DNA from: Dryococelus australis
Taxonomy: Eukaryota; Arthropoda; Insecta; Phasmatodea; Phasmatidae
Reading direction: 5' to 3'
Assembly: GCA_029891345.1 (NCBI GenBank)
Contig: CM056997.1
Coordinates: 215,241,212-215,305,211, forward strand
DNA length: 64,000 nt
Translations under genes and position numbers: made by a program
Part shown: piece by piece, positions 11,231 through 22,949 of the stretch
Numbering within the stretch: the stretch's first letter is position 1
Layout of the letters: each line of letters opens with the position of its first letter
Notes under the pieces: model-generated
Told to the model about the DNA's origin: nothing
Database searches by the model: none
Seen by the model: the letters and a program-made list of their open reading frames with translations, nothing else

Positions 11231-13110
11231 TTTTAGGCAAAGAGAAACCAAAGTCAAGGTTGTAATTCATTCAGGAACTGCTAAGTATTTCACCTCGACG
11301 CAGCCTTCGTATTATGGCGAATATCTTCCCGGTCACGGAAATAAAACTTACTGGTGATTTTGGTATTTACTACTCCAGCTCCGTAATCAGTTACGTGAAA
11401 TCAGTCGAAGTGAAAACACAGGAAAGAACGTAAAAATGTCCTAATTAGTGTAATGCCATCATATACCTGGAAGAGTTAGCTGTACATATTTGCAGCTTCT
11501 CAAAGGGAATACCAATTACAGTTCAACACATGTAGTAAGATCGTGCTGTGTCGAGGTACCTATACGTTAACAAGCTCAGGAAATTTTAAGATATATTAAT
11601 TAATATAAAGTGTTAATGATAAAATGACAACGCCTGGAACATAGAGAGTTTTGTGAATTTTTATTAAACTGTACTACAAAGACAAAAATATGGTTGAATA
11701 TCTCAGTTTATTAATTTTTTTCAGGAAAGCAACTCTCCATTATTCCACAAATATGATAATGAGTATCGATGATACCTGGTAATGAAATATGTTCTGATCT
11801 CTTACGCACATAAAAAGAAACTTTTTGGAGATTATAATTTTTTTTACCGGTAGGTCTATTCAACCAACAGTTCGTTCTTTACGCGTGCCGATAGCCAAGG
11901 GGAAAGTATCGTAATGTCCATTGTTTTAAAGTACACGTCGCGACATTTTTGCGCCAAAATACACCACACTTATAATAAGTTAAATGCTATTTTCGGCCAT
12001 CTTACTCCGTACTCTCGGGTGCTGCGAAATCACGAAGTTAGCGTAAAAAATGATTTTATAATGCTTTATTTTAGAACCCGCTCAACAGTTTTGTCCATAA
12101 TTTCAGCACAGAAACCCCCTCCAGTCATAAATTCAGCTAACCTGGAAGGCAGCTATGCATTAAACTTCTTTTTTTCCCCCTACACTTTGTTTGTGAAAGC
12201 GCGCGATAAGAGATAATAAACTTTCCTCGAATGCCGCGGCCTGCACAAGCCACGCCACAGGCCTCTCCTGCAGCCGCTAACAGGACTTTGACACACACGC
12301 AGCTTGCATGCGATAGTGCGGCGTTGGCTCGCAAGATTGCTGCGCAGTCGACAAATACGTCAAACCTTATCTGAAACGTCCCACGGCTCGCTGCGCCTGG
12401 AAACGTGGGAATAAGGGAGAGAAATGTGGAGGTCCGGCGTCAGATAAGTGAATAACGGCAGTTTCAGGGCAACGCCGGATGAATGGCCATCGCCCCGCCC
12501 AACGGCGGAAATTATTTTTTCATTGAAGTTTTTTCTCCTTTCCCCCTCCCTATCTTTCTAGTGCGGCTGTGTGCCACATGTGTCCAATACGCCGAACAAT
12601 CCGTGCCTGCAGAACCAACTGTTGCCGGCGCATTTGACTGATGGCAGAGTTCTCGGAATACCGCCCCGAGCATCTCACGTACAGGACGAGCTCTGGCAGG
12701 CGCCCAGAGAAATATTTTCGCTCGCCCACTGAAGCCACAGAATAGATAATTACACAGTTAAATTTTTCTGTACTTAATACAAGTGATATATTTTATACTA
12801 TTTGCCAAATACGTTCTTGTATCTCTACAGTTGCAATGTTATATTTTTACAACACATTATGTTAGAAAACAAATGAAATTGTTTCTGTAGCTTAGCGTTT
12901 ATAGTAAAATTGACTTTTACGACACTTTAACTTAAAAAAATAGATATAAATATGACACATTCCACACTAAAGATTAGTGGAATTCACATATATTTATTTA
13001 TAGTGTTACAAAAATATCTGTGGCAATTAGTTACCAAAGAATTCCTAGCACAAGTACAAGAAAAGTTACATTGTACACAGAGGTGTTATGGTGTGCAGGT
13101 TCTTTTGGCG
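11231..13110. other. No recognised gene; GC-richer patch at 12200-12740
   Basis: The first part is AT-rich. Between about 12200 and 12740 base composition rises ('cgccccgcccaacggcggaa'), and several short frames exist on both strands without any known motif. It could hold a regulatory or unique host segment, but nothing in the sequence proves it. Confidence 0.35.
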
Positions 13111-13116
13111 TGACCG

Positions 13117-14010
13117 TACACTGTAAAAAAATGGTGTAATTTTACACAAATGTGTGTGGCAGCAGTGTCGCCACTTAAGTCAGTGTAATTTTTTACACCT
13201 ATATAGGTATATCAATGTTTTTTTACTATGCAGCCAAATAATTTATCCATCCTAAAAATTACTGAAATAACATGTACACAGTTGTAGTTATTTTTGCATA
13301 GAATTGTGTATAATTAGAATTTTTATAGAGCGGGAAATAAACTGTAGCAATGGTGTATTTTTTCTTCACGGCAAGCAAATTTCACTTACACAAAAGTAAA
13401 ATAACTGATTCTCTGTAATTGTAAATTTACAATTTCTGAACTTTTTCACTGCTTTACTAAGTAATTTTTTCAGTAAAAATTCGTTTACAACTACGTTATG
13501 TTAAATCACATACTTGGTAGTTAAACAGAACAATAAAATATGTTCTCCAAAATGTGGATGACAATTGACTTCAGATATAGAATAGGCTATGTAGTTATAA
13601 ACGAACAGCAAGTATAACCCATCAGCGGGAGATAAGCATCCATTTTCAGGCCAACAAATTGAGCTTCAAGTAGTTATACTCACTACCGCTAGTACGCATT
13701 ATTCAAACGAGCACCTGTAGTTTTCTTTGAATTCCTATAAACATTAGTATAAACTTACAAATACTCTACTCGTTTTAGCAAATTTCACACAAAAATGCTA
13801 AAGTACTAAAAAGTTGAATATGTTACCATATGCTCACAGATATTCCAGAATGTAATGCAAGTTTACACTTATTTGGTCATTGTAAAATTACACAATGGAA
13901 GATGTACTGTAGAACTACACTGATATTGAGAGTTTATATAACGTCCTTGTAGCAGTATAAATACAAAATTAAAGATTTTGGTACAGAAAGTAGGTGTGTT
14001 TTTACACATC
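13117..14010. mobile_element. Possible non-autonomous element rich in GTGTAA/TTACAC motifs
   Basis: At 13117 the sequence reads 'acactgtaaaaaaatggtgt' then 'aattttacac'. An inverted counterpart 'gtaattttttacacc' lies at 13184-13199. Further TTACAC/GTGTAA pairs occur near 13887 and 13998 ('tgtgtttttacacatc'). CACTG-type ends are typical of EnSpm/CACTA elements, but I could not define a matching right end or target duplication. This call is tentative. Confidence 0.25.
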
Positions 14011-16028
14011 ATACAGAATGTGTAGATTGACGTATTATGTTTATTATTCATGTATTCATACCAAAAACTGGAAGCACTATCTTGATTTTTAAAAAACCTT
14101 TGGTATCAAATTACCCGTACTGTAGTTGCTTTCACAAACTGCACAACACAAATCTAAAATTACCAAAAAAAAAAAATAGTATATGTGTAAATAAAAATTA
14201 TATTTTTTACAGCATATATATTCGTCGGATGACTGCGCTAGGCTCTGGATTCGGGCTTGTGTCTGATTGGCTACTGAGTGCTAAGAGTAATTCCCCACTG
14301 GTTCGCCTGCCGGCTGGCAAGTAGGTGACTCATTGTTGGAGAGTAACGCCAATCTGCTGGCGTATGCTGGTGTATTTCGTGTAATAAGTGGTTGTTACAT
14401 CATTGAATGCTTTAGTAATGACTGATCACGAAAAAGTGAGCATTTTTGAAATCAACTTTAGGAAAAAGTCACTGCTCATACCTGCATATATTTTAACGGG
14501 CGTGCTGAGTGACATGCGCCCAGTAAAGTTGGTAACGATGAAGGGAAAGTAGTTCCATAACTTAACGTCAAATAAAAAGTGTTAGGGTGTTAGGTAACAA
14601 TTCTTGACAACTTAAAACATCTATTTCGCTTTTTTTTTTAATTCATCGAAGTGTAAAAGTTGGCAGATTTGTAAATTTTCAAATTATTTCACAATTTCAC
14701 TTGACCGACGCATAAAGAAAGTGATGAGGCTCATGACAATGCCAATTCTACATAAGGCGGAAGACTACATAACGTGCGTACAAGTAGATCTTAAGTAGGG
14801 CCATCAAAAGTGTTCATTTTTCCGTGAACATCCTATATTTTGCGTTTTTATGGTAGCATATTCCGAGAGAGACACAGGCATCGCGTTTGAAATTGCAGAG
14901 ATTATGGAAAATAACATATTCTTAAAAAATATTAACCTTCCCTTGCTCGTTTGAGTGCAATAAGTTATTCATTTGTTATTTCTGTGGACGTTACAATAAG
15001 ACATTCATTAATTACAGCTGAAACATCACGAAAAAGTATTAAAAGTAATTATTTCACAGCTCCAGAAAAACACATTTTAGTCATTTGTAAGCACATTAGA
15101 TCGTTGTAACCAAAATATTTAATAGCTTACAGACATTTCAAATGCAAAACAGTTTTCAGCGAAAATTTAGTAATTAACTTTCTCCCGGTTTCGTTGACTG
15201 CCTTAAATATTATTCACACAATTATTGATTTTTGTTTTGCAGTGTTAACGACTTTACTCTGAGTCATTAAAAATTGTTTACGGTGCGCATTGCTTGTGTA
15301 GCTTCAACTCGCATCCCTCCATTCTACAGCCCTTGCACGTATCCTCCTGCACGACGTCTCAAACTCCCTGAAGATTGTAAAAAAAACACCCCCGTCCCTC
15401 CCCCCCCCCCCCCCCCCCGCCACGTTTACGACTGCAAAGAGCTCGTTTCTAACTGATCTTAGCACCTTTTCCCCACTTTCAGGATCTCGCAAGCGACGAA
15501 GAATTTTACGGTCGCCGTTTCATCCGACTGCAGGTCGTGCGCCTACTTTACCTGTCCGACGACGTCATGCAGCATGCGTCCCTCAACCCCCTCCCCCTCC
15601 TCAACCCATCTGTCGAACATGCAGCGACCCGCCCTTTCTGAATATTTCACCGCCAAGTAAGAAATAGGTTCGAGTAAATGTCGCCGTTCAGGAGTGTTGC
15701 GGCCGTGCATCGTCGAGTTCCGGAGAGAGAGAGAGAGAGAGAGAGAAAAAAAAAAGGGCGCAGGAAAAAGTTTTCGGCGGCCATGAATAATTTCGAGCAC
15801 CAGGGAGCGTGAAACTTGCATTTGAGGAATGACCGTTCCGTTGTTTCCCCGCTCTCATTATCCATTTAGCTTGCGCGTTCTTTTATTCCTTTCCGGTCCT
15901 GGGCGAAGTAAGACCCGCTGGAGTTGTACAACTGTCACCCGGTAACTTGGAAGCAAAGGAGATCGTAAGTCGAGCAACTTAACTTCACTGCAGTAATAGT
16001 CTAACAAATGCTGGATCTAATTTTCTCG
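14011..16028. other. Mostly unrecognised; C19 run and GA microsatellite
   Basis: A C19 run lies at 15400-15418 and a (GA)n run at about 15723-15746. A GC-richer stretch covers 15300-15900. A weak copy of the dispersed 'ctactgagtg ... ggctggcaagtaggtgac' sequence lies at about 14268-14325. Long frames within the simple repeats are artefacts. Confidence 0.4.
14268..14355 (+). repeat. Weak copy of the dispersed repeat that includes the 66-bp satellite unit
   Basis: 'ggctactgagtgctaag', 'ctggttcgcctgccggctgg' and 'caagtaggtgactc' follow the same order as the satellite unit at 30205 ('ggctactgagtgatgctgac', 'tggtcggtcggctgg', 'taagtaggtacc'). It is a single, diverged copy. Confidence 0.5.
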
Positions 16029-16030
16029 GG

Positions 16031-16264
16031 GTCCGCGGTGGCTGAGCGGTTAGCCTGCTCCCCTCCCACCAAGGCAAACCAGGCCCGATCCTCGGTGGGG
16101 TCGCTCCGGGATTATCGCATTTGGGAATCGTGCTGGACGACGCCGCTGGTCAGCGGGTTTTCTTGAGGATCTCCAGATTCCCCTGCCCCTGCATTCTAAC
16201 GCTACTCTATATTCACCTCACTACACACTCGTCGACTCACATGACCTCGAATTCAAGAGAAGCC
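16031..16264 (+). mobile_element. tRNA-derived SINE, near full length
   Basis: The head reads 'gtccgcggtggctgagcggt'. It contains an A-box-like TGGCTGAGCGGT (16039-16050) and a B-box-like GGCCCGATCC (16082-16091) spaced as in a tRNA with a variable arm, so RNA polymerase III transcription of the source element is expected. The body follows ('gggaatcgtgctggacgacg', 'cagcgggttttcttgaggat') and then a tail related to 'ctcaagacctcgatgttaag'. The GGTTCGA core of the B box has decayed, so this copy is probably inactive. Related copies occur at 29915 (minus), 40236 and 57014, with tails at 9064, 34115 and 53122. Confidence 0.9.
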
Positions 16265-16422
16265 TTAACTTTTCCACTCTAATTTATTCCTGTTCTTTCA
16301 CTGTTAAATATACACGTACGGTGGCGCTACTTATTAATATTTTTTTACCTGTTTGCTATGGTAAGAATTCAACACACAGAATACTTGGGATTTCTCTGCG
16401 CACTCCAAGCGCACATGCCAGC

Positions 16423-16473
16423 AAAATGGTGTCACTTCCCAGCATCATGTCGGAACGCCGTTCTCCAATCAGC
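16423..16473 (-). repeat. Dispersed 'GAACGGCGTTCC' repeat, copy 1
   Basis: On the minus strand it reads GGCTGATTGGAGAACGGCG, then TTCCGACATGATG, and ends in GTGACACCATTTTGCTGG. Core order and spacing match the copies near 28872, 30741, 37546 and 45571. Confidence 0.7.
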
Positions 16474-16639
16474 CCAGCCAATACGATTTTGGTCTGCAGC
16501 TCGCATTAGCGAATAAAACACAGACCCATTCCTAGAGTCACGCGCAACCAGTCAGAGACTGGAGGCTCCCAAGAGAAGCGGTCCGAAGGTGGTGGTATAC
16601 GATATACCGCGCACTTAGGACAATGGAGACCTACCAGGA

Positions 16640-18170
16640 ACAATTTTCAGAAAAAATTTCCGTACAGGAGATTGCGGTGAAATAGGACAAGAAGAATTTA
16701 AAAGGGCAATTACAGTCAGTCACAGGACTGGGATGAGGGATACAGACAAGGTCAATGTCGTCTTGGGATGTAACTTGACAAAGAATATAAGGATATTTGT
16801 ATTAATTGTCATATGGTGGACTCTAAAGTATGCCCTGAATATCAAAGGGCCTTTTCTGTAAAACTCAAAAGAATTTATTATAGACGGTAACAGTAGTCTT
16901 AGATGTGGGTAGCTTAACATGCAACAGTCAACAGTGATCGCTGCAGAGTTAAACAAAATTGTTGTGGAACAGAAATTTGACATAATTCTTTTTCAAGAGA
17001 CTTATGTGCCTTTTGATTGTGTTGTGGATCTGCGGGGCATTGCATTTAAGAGTGGGACTCGTCCCCAGGCTGGAGTAATGAGTGCTAACATGCAGATAAT
17101 ATATCTGTAATGGAGAATGTCTCTAACACACGTCATGTGTGTGTGCAAGTGGTCCAAGGTACTGGTGAGTGTTGGTTAGTGTCCTCGTACTTTCAGTTTG
17201 GGGACAATACAGAAATACGCCTGGAGAGATTAAAAATAATGGTCGAGACATTGCGTTCAAAACCATTAGTGGTTGGTGCCGATATGATTGCTAAATCAGA
17301 GCTTTGGTACTCCCCTGTCACTGACGAAACCAGAGAGCTTGCCAGTCACTTTCTTCTGATGAACGACGTGGGAGTTATCTGAACAGAGGGAAACAACCAA
17401 CATTTGTTTCGCAGACCCATGACACTGAGTAAGATCACCCTGCCTGGGTGAACAGTCTTCGGATACACAGATGATGGTCTAGTACTGATAACAGGTGATT
17501 CCAGAACATGGCTGGAAGACAAGGCAGCAGTAGTGATGGGCAGAGTCTTGCATTTCTCTACGGGGAAAACAAAGACTATGCTGCTCAAAGGGAAGCTGCA
17601 GAGACCACCGACCGTGCACTTTGGTGGGGACTCAGTAAAACATGTGCAGGAGTTTAAGTATCTGGGAGTCATCATGGATGACAAGATGAGTTCCCTTAAG
17701 CAGATTTAATATGTATCAAGAAAAGCTGTGGTGGTATTCCACAAATTAAAAAGAATTGGGAATACAATTCGGGGCCTTAATTACAGAACACTAAGGACAA
17801 TATAAAGAGCAATTTTTTAAGCTATTATGACCTATGGCGCTGTGATGTGGTACCACAGAGCTGAGCTGGTGCATCATAGGGCGGCACTACTGGCTTTAAT
17901 CAAGGCATACAAGACAGTGCCAAATGAATCACTCCCAGTGATTGTTGACGTGTTGCCAGCAGACCTGTAGGTGAAGTACAGGGGAATCCCGGCGGCGGTG
18001 AGGGCGCGTGTTACGAGGCTGTTGAACTAAGATAAGAAAGAAATAATGGAGAAAATGCTACAAGAATGGCAAGATAGGTGGGATGTTTAAGATAAAGGAA
18101 GAAGTACATATGAGCTGCTGCCCAATACATGGATTAATTTAGTCGTGCGAGAACTGTAGTCGTGACTGCA
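16640..18170 (+). mobile_element. R1/Jockey-group LINE, internally deleted and decayed
   Basis: A zinc-knuckle remnant of ORF1 (INCHMVDSKVCPEYQ, about 16803-16850) precedes an endonuclease domain. The endonuclease starts at 16919 (IILFQETYV, the QE-x-Y catalytic stretch) and continues in a shifted frame from 17110 with FQFGDNTE and GADMIAKSELW; the usual asparagine of the D-x-N motif is isoleucine here. Near 17400-17450 the sequence jumps, still in frame, to the reverse-transcriptase palm GYTDDGLVLI (17458 onward; DD pair kept). It then runs to FKYLGVIMDDKM and the C-terminal ALLALIKAYKTVP and VLPADL blocks (to about 17970). The end of endonuclease and the front of reverse transcriptase are missing, a loss I estimate at over 1 kb against full-length relatives. 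In-frame stops follow DDKMS and recur downstream. No poly-A tail or target duplication is obvious. The copy is dead. Confidence 0.85.
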
Positions 18171-19730
18171 CTGAATGTTTGTTACATGGGTGAAGTGGAG
18201 TTTATCGATGATTAATCTTGAGTGACGTAGAAGTATATCCAGAAATACTCATTACATTAGTCGAAAAAAAGGCCATTGTTGTGGTATAATACATTAGATT
18301 CATAAGACTGAAATTCAAACTAAGAAGCGCGGAGAAGTAAATGTGTATGTTTGAATGAAGACTGAAGGATTAAGTGATGAAGAAAAAAAGGGATTCTGGT
18401 AACTTTAATAAATGTAGTTAAGAAAATTTTCTCGAAAACTTTCTAAAATACAATATAAGTTTTTAACCTATGCATAGTGTGGTAAAGTTAGCATAAATCA
18501 GTCTACAACAATACGTAAGTGCTTAGAACGAGTCACGGGTAAGGCATGGGTGTCAATGTCTGTTTGTCTGTCTGGGTGCTAAATTGAATATTATAACCGT
18601 TTCTAACAACCTCGCTGCTGACTAGACGTTCAGCCCACTAAATAAAAATAATTAGCTACAAAGAAAAAGATTTTGACTACATTGAAAATGTTGTATGTGT
18701 TACATTAGATTCTTTGGAGCACTATATTTGAAATGTAGTCTTTTGTCTCTTTTATATGTGCTATTAAAAACAAATATAATTATTACAATGAAAAATGTAC
18801 AATCAGCTGTCTCTTAAATGAAGAAAACCTGGCTAATTTATGTTAAACAATTTAGATATTATTTTTAAAATACTGACACGCTACATGCAACACACACAGC
18901 ACAAGAAAAGCTTCCTGATATCCAACTTATGAGGCTATTACAGAATGTCCTCAATGATACGTAAAAGTGCCTGAAAAAAACGGAACGGTACTTGTTGCAC
19001 ATATATTATATTGAAATAGTCTTTTTACATATATGTTAAACTATGTTTGCTATACAGCATTCTGTAAGGAAAAAACACGTTATACCTTCTCACTTATGAG
19101 TTGCTATGTGATTTACTCAAACTTAATATCACTGACATGAATGGAATACAGTGAAGTACTAATATGTCGTGATGCACAGTTTACAAACATAATTTTATAA
19201 GTGCTTCAATTTACTTACCATATTTCAGTTTACTTGTATTCCAACCTCATAAATGAATGCCACACTTCAATGATAAAGGGAATACCAATATTAGCAGCTA
19301 ATAATTTAATAACTGAAATTTTAATGGCATTGGAAATGTTGTAATAATAAATACTTAACTGAACATGCTATTACATGTAAACAGTACACACTCTTCAGTT
19401 TAATACAAAACGAAGTGTAATATAAATTAAAGAAATTTCGTGAGTAGAGGGCGCATGGAGCTCCGAAAACACTCGTACAAGAGTGGCCTGAGTGCAATTC
19501 CACAAATGTGAGGTTAGGTTTGGTGGGACACCTTCCCCCACCCTTCCACATCGTCCCCTACTCTGCGCACCTACCAGAGACATGTTGTGGTTAGTTGTCC
19601 CCCTCCCCTACCAGAGTTGTGTTGTGATTGGCTGTAAGTGTTGCCCCTTCTTTCTCCTCTTTTCCCTGGATGTGTGCTGTGATTGGTCGGTTGGTTGTTG
19701 GAGCAAGAATGGCACAAAATACATCGGGGA
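18171..19730. other. AT-rich DNA, no gene recognised
   Basis: I see no domain, tandem repeat or inverted ends. A GC-richer segment begins near 19440 ('gggacaccttcccccaccct'), where overlapping frames on both strands lack recognisable motifs. Confidence 0.4.
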
Positions 19731-19764
19731 AGATTCGATGTTGACTCTTTAGAGTCCAATCCAC

Positions 19765-19945
19765 GACTGGGCTCTGGAGCAGCATAGGTGTTCACCCTTC
19801 GGAGTTAAGGCACGACTGAGGTGTGAAATTGGTTGAGGGGTGAAAGGAGATGGAAGGATGGATGGAGGAAGGAGATCCATCCAGCTCGGAGTCCGAACCA
19901 CAACTAAACTCTGGAGCGGCATAGATGTTCACCCTTCGGAATCTT
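19765..19945 (+). repeat. Two-unit tandem duplication (~137 bp spacing)
   Basis: 'ctctggagcagcataggtgt' with 'tcacccttcgga' at about 19774 recurs as 'ctctggagcggcatagatgt' with 'tcacccttcgga' at about 19911. A weaker echo ('actgagctctgagacg') lies near 20047. Confidence 0.65.
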
Positions 19946-20049
19946 ATGATGGAATGAGAATGGGTGAGGGAAGGGATAAGTGAAGTTAGGTTTTGACATT
20001 TGCGGGGAGCGACAAAGGTCTTCAGCTATCGCTGTCGGACACAATACTG

Positions 20050-20595
20050 AGCTCTGAGACGAAATATTGAGACCAGAATTACGTATTAAACATGAAACAA
20101 ATATAGCATTCGAATTGAACCAAACAATTGTCAAAAAAGCAACATTAAATATTACCACGAGAAACGAATTACCACTTATCATATCGCAACGATTTTCCAA
20201 TAAAATTTCGAAATCACGAAACAATTTAAAAAAATGCAACATTAAATATTGACCACAAGTAACAAATTTACCATTGAAACATACCATAACACAACGATTT
20301 CCCCAAAGACACATACAAACCACAAACATTAAATACAACAAAATAAATACTAACCACGAGATATCACTTACAAAAGAACGATTTACCATTGGAACATACC
20401 ATATCGCAACGGCTTTGCAATGAAATTAAAAAGCACGAAATAACTGTCGAAAATGCAACATTCAATATTAAACATGAGAAACAAATGACCACTTACTATA
20501 TCGCAACTCTTTCCCAATGAAACTACAAACCACGAAATATTAATTATAACGAAATAAATATTAACCACGAGATATCACTTACAAAGCAAGTACGC
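20050..20595 (+). repeat. Satellite-like array, ~105-bp subunits in a 211-bp higher-order unit
   Basis: Phrases such as 'taccacttatcatatcgcaa', 'taccattggaacataccata' and 'gcaacattaaatatt' recur about every 100-110 bp. The block 'aaataaatactaaccacgag' plus 'atatcacttacaaa' at 20341 returns almost unchanged 211 bp later at 20552. So alternate subunits are more alike than neighbours, the mark of a higher-order repeat. The 161-codon minus frame across it is not convincing as a gene. Confidence 0.8.
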
Positions 20596-20642
20596 CCAAC
20601 GAATTATACAATATCATGACTAATTACAACATAGCACACCTG

Positions 20643-20980
20643 ACTACAGAGTGCATGTAGCCAAACACGTATTTCAATGTTTAGTATCAGTTAAATTTAC
20701 TTTATAAAGTCTCGTAGAATATGTTCCGCCCTGTATACAAGTTTGAAAATATTTCCAAAATGCAAGTTTGAATGAAACACGTTAAAATTAGGCACAAACC
20801 AATATGTTAGTATAAACGCAACTCAAATCAACGTCTACCACGACTAATTAAAAAAGCTAATTACTTAGAATTTAAGTACGACGTAGTACTCCCGACTACA
20901 GACTGTGTGTATCAAAACACATATTTGAATGTTTAGTATAAGTTCAATTTACTTTATAAAGTCTCAAAGAATATATCCAA
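20643..20980 (+). repeat. ~250-bp tandem duplication
   Basis: 'gactacagagtgcatgtagc', 'caaacacgtatttcaatgtt' and 'actttataaagtctcg' at 20643-20715 reappear at 20893-20965 as 'gactacagactgtgtgtatc', 'aaaacacatatttgaatgtt' and 'actttataaagtctca'. A 33-bp direct duplication around 'aaactaatatgttacta' follows at 20996-21060. Confidence 0.75.
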
Positions 20981-21647
20981 AAGCGATTTTGAATAAAACT
21001 AATATGTTACTATCAACACAAATTGTAATAAAACTAATATGTTACTACCAATGCAATTCAAAAAAAGTCTCAGGTATGCATACTGTCAGCTTAATGTGCA
21101 TGACTGTAGAACCCCAGCATCTAGTCTCTCTAGTCGCTATCACTGCATCGCGTGCCACGCCGCCATCAGCTCTCAAACACTCATTCCATCACCACATGCC
21201 TTTCGTATTATAAAATCACGCTCATGAACAGTAAAAACTGTTCGTAAATGTTATAGCGGTCAGTCGCGAAAGGTTTTTCAAGTTTGCATACCAGACACTG
21301 CACTGAGATCTGCTCCGTATGCCGACAAGCCATCGTCTGTGTGATCGAGACGCCAAACAACTTTCATTCTTTATTCAACACTTTTTCCGTGGCCACATAC
21401 GTTCGCTTCATGCATCCTAACATCTCCATTATTAAATATAAAATAACAAGGCTAATTAATTCACAAATCTTAATTTATTGGTGTGATCGTTTTCGGAGAA
21501 AACTGGAAATATATTTGCAAATAATAACATAACATATTTTATTTTGAAAACAAATACCAGATAGGATAATTTAGTTATCTGTGTCTCCCGTATTTATAAT
21601 TTATTATTATTATAGCACACTTGCTGGAGCTAATGCTAGTTTGGTGC

Positions 21648-21950
21648 ACTCGACTTCGATACCCAGGCAATGCATGTATGTTAATTTTGGAAAATTTTCA
21701 AAATTTTTGGAAATAGCTTCTTCAATTCCCGCCCAATGTATATTAATTGCAGAAAAATTTGAAAGTTTTGGGAAATACCGGCTTAGATTCCCGGGCAATG
21801 CATGTATGTTACTTTTGGAAAATTTTGAATCTTTTTTTAGGAAATACCAGCTTTGATTTCTAGCAAAGGAGTTAATATTATGTTTGGAAATGCCGAGTTT
21901 GATTCCCAGGCTGGATACTTAATATTATTATTTTTTGGAACTTCCAGGAA
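21648..21950 (+). repeat. Diverged ~67-bp tandem repeat, about 5 units
   Basis: Units begin near 21648, 21716, 21782, 21850 and 21897 with versions of 'gattcccaggcaatgcatg', followed by 'tgttaattttggaaaatttt' and 'ttggaaatacc'. Units differ by substitutions and short gaps; the last two are shorter. Confidence 0.75.
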
Positions 21951-22117
21951 ATGCGCAATCACTTACGGAGCTGCTCCAGAGATGTGATCTCGCTGACAGT
22001 CGGGACTCGATGATGTGTTACAGGTATGTCAGTATGCTGTTATGCTAGTACACTAATGCATGAAAGTAAGCGTAAAAGGAAATGTAACTAATCACTTATC
22101 AATTAAGGTATAAAAAA

Positions 22118-22311
22118 GGGAATATTTATTTATTATTTTAGTAAACAGCCGTTAAACCATTGCACCAACAAAAACTCTGACAAAGAGAATATTTATTTAT
22201 TATTTCAGTAAACAGCCAGTAAACCATTGCACCTACAGAAACTCTAACAAAAAGAATATTTATTTTATTATTTCTGTTAACAGCCAGTAAAACATTGCAC
22301 CCACAGAAACA
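22118..22311 (+). repeat. 67-bp tandem repeat, 3 units
   Basis: 'gaatatttatttattatttt', 'agtaaacagccgttaaacca' and 'ttgcaccaacaaaaactctg' repeat at 67-bp spacing (aatattt at 22121, 22188 and 22255). The same period as the array at 21648 is probably coincidence, since the sequences differ. Confidence 0.9.
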
Positions 22312-22825
22312 TGTTCATTTGCCTACTGACATAACCTCAAACAAAACAGACATATGACAAAAGATATGTTTATTATTATTATTTATATTATTTATTACAT
22401 ATTTAACACTCAGTATATTTGAGAAACAAATGCTTGTGAATGACATATTACAAAATGTAACCTACCCTGGTATGAAAATGGGAAAAAGAGAAGTACAAAA
22501 GCACGCAATAATTTTTAAAACACTATTTATTATCGATCAACCATATTATGTACACAATATTTTCACTCTTGAAATCAACTTATTTGCTCGTAGTTGAAGT
22601 TAATATTGTCACTACCCATTTTATATACAATATGTACACTGTTTGAATACATTTTTATTCTTCTTCTTTTTCATTAAAGTTCTCACTATCCATTTCTTCG
22701 TTAAATTTGAAAACCTACTTCACAGGTGAAATATTATCTTGACAGCATTACTCATGTAAACAGGAATACAGTGTTAGCTGATAACATCCGACACCGGTAG
22801 ACTGGTGCAGCGGGCTGGTAGGCAG

Positions 22826-22890
22826 CTGCTATAGCAGGTAGAGAAGTGGCTTCGCAGCAAAGCAGGTCCTCGATTCGATCCACTACCATT
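22826..22890 (+). other. tRNA-like sequence (possible tRNA pseudogene or SINE head)
   Basis: 'ctatagcaggtagagaagtg' resembles the D-arm region with an A box (TAGC..GGTAGAG) shortened by a few bases. 'cgattcgatcc' (22871-22881) matches the B box, with a CTTCGCAG stretch between in the anticodon-arm position. I cannot fold a full cloverleaf with a convincing acceptor stem, so it is not an intact tRNA gene. Confidence 0.35.
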
Positions 22891-22949
22891 CTGTTGTTGT
22901 TATGGATTATGTAGAATGCTCTATCCTTGGAACAGCCGAAGAGGGTGAT

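Noticed and set aside
12200-12740. Host exon or promoter in the GC-richer patch
   Set aside because: No splice-flanked conserved frame or core-promoter motif could be supported.
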